Shown piece by piece: positions 20,658 through 21,084 of a stretch of 21,084 nucleotides of DNA. The notes under the pieces are model-generated. The model was not told where the DNA came from. It did no database searches and was given only the letters and a program-made list of their open reading frames with translations. Both the position numbers and the translations under genes were made by a program. Source of the DNA: a virus; IMG/VR virus record IMGVR_UViG_3300029953_000172, positions 1-21,084 of that record; one strand, 5' to 3'. Position 1 is the stretch's first letter. Every line of letters starts with the position of its first letter.

Positions 20658-21023
20658 TTATTTCATCGGAATAAGATAAACCTCTCGCTGGCTTTGCATA
20701 GAGGAGGACATGGCCTCCAGCAGAGCCGGGTTATTCCTTCCGTCCCAGAAGATTATGAGAACGTCGCTGGCCTGCATAATGGCAATATTGCGCATAGTGA
20801 AGGCGGCTAAGTTCTGCCGGTGCTTTGTCATATCCGGGGGGATAATGGCAAGCTCGATGTTTGCCTCTTTGGCATAGTCCTCGACAAGACGTTCAACGCC
20901 CTTGGAGCCCCCGCTGATTAGCTTAGTGGCGTCCTGGAATGACGATAACAGCGTCTTGACGTGTTCGTAGTTGGTGTAGTCCTGACCATCGAAGGTCTTT
21001 GGACCAAGAACGCCATATATCAT
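20658..21023 (-). CDS. SLOG-fold protein (DUF2493/YspA-like)
   Basis: 121 residues from ATG 21023 (MIYGVLGPKTFDGQDYTNYE), with GAGG about seven bases upstream. KLISGGSKGVERLVEDYAKE and IELAIIPPDMTKHRQNLAAF, then TMRNIAIMQASDVLIIFWDG, match the DUF2493 pattern (GG.kGV..l...yA.e, then ..RN..m...aD.li.f.dG). SLOG domains bind nucleotides or nucleotide-derived signals and occur in bacterial defence effectors and some phage proteins. Substrate is not readable from sequence. It lies directly upstream of the glycosyltransferase. An 8-bp inverted repeat (21018-21025 / 21059-21066) spans the ribosome-binding site and start codon, which might hide them. Confidence 0.78.
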   Translation of the reverse strand: MIYGVLGPKTFDGQDYTNYEHVKTLLSSFQDATKLISGGSKGVERLVEDYAKEANIELAIIPPDMTKHRQNLAAFTMRNIAIMQASDVLIIFWDGRNNPALLEAMSSSMQSQREVYLIPMK

Positions 21024-21041
21024 CGCGTACCTCGCGGGCGA

Positions 21042-21084
21042 TTAAGAAATAAGATGTTCGATGATATAGGGAGTTAGCAGAATG
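21042..21084 (-). CDS. Possible C-terminal end of an upstream gene
   Basis: An open frame entering from the window edge reads ILLTPYIIEHLIS and stops at TAA 21042-21044, 18 bp before the SLOG gene. Thirteen residues are too few to identify anything. It is listed because its spacing fits the tight gene packing here. Confidence 0.3.
   Translation of the reverse strand, partial: ILLTPYIIEHLIS

Noticed and set aside
1-21084. Lysogeny, integration or lysis genes
   Set aside because: No integrase, repressor, excisionase, endolysin or holin could be recognised, so whether this is a virulent phage or a prophage cannot be told from the window.

Overview
This window is a block of a tailed-phage genome or prophage. 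Every gene I support lies on the minus strand, so transcription runs from about 21,000 down to 1. The gene content and order (terminase, portal, XkdF-type protease, scaffold-like protein, major capsid, connectors, tail tube, frameshifted tail chaperones, tape measure) point to a siphovirus with an HK97-type head. The host cannot be fixed from sequence. The moderately GC-rich composition, good Shine-Dalgarno sites and an 8-residue 'LTTTQ/E' repeat protein lean weakly towards a (possibly alpha-) proteobacterial host.

Layout in transcription order. (1) 21,084-18,538 is an accessory block: a SLOG/DUF2493-like nucleotide-binding protein, a GT-B glycosyltransferase, a small protein resembling the Acb2/Tad1 hairpin family (anti-CBASS cyclic-nucleotide sponges), and a small P-loop protein. 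(2) 18,551-16,668 holds a ParB-like protein with a helix-turn-helix, and a protein ending in eight copies of an 8-residue repeat. (3) 16,681-13,949 holds the small terminase and a large terminase whose ATPase and nuclease lie in different frames. (4) 13,942-13,714 holds a consensus sigma70-type promoter and a highly structured untranslated RNA or leader with a 15-bp closing stem. (5) 13,682-11,422 holds four unrecognised genes. The first two run unusually far into their downstream neighbours, and the last two are a tandem paralogous cysteine-rich pair. (6) 11,334-6,137 is the head module. (7) 6,040-2,603 holds connector, completion and tail-tube genes. (8) 2,543-1 holds tail chaperone G and G-T, made by a -1 frameshift, then the tape measure protein, which runs off the window.

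The most striking signal is not a gene. A 14-bp palindrome, TGCAAACGTTTGCA, occurs six times exactly and five more times with one mismatch, at intervals of roughly 0.9-2.7 kb through the whole window. It is found inside coding sequences (tape measure, scaffold-like protein, portal, terminase, ParB-like protein) as well as between genes, often within about 120 bp of a gene start. At several positions the symmetry extends into hairpins. It looks like a phage-wide protein-binding site. The ParB-like protein encoded here is one candidate reader; a LacI-type or other repressor (stoperator-like) is another, because the core matches the PurR operator core.
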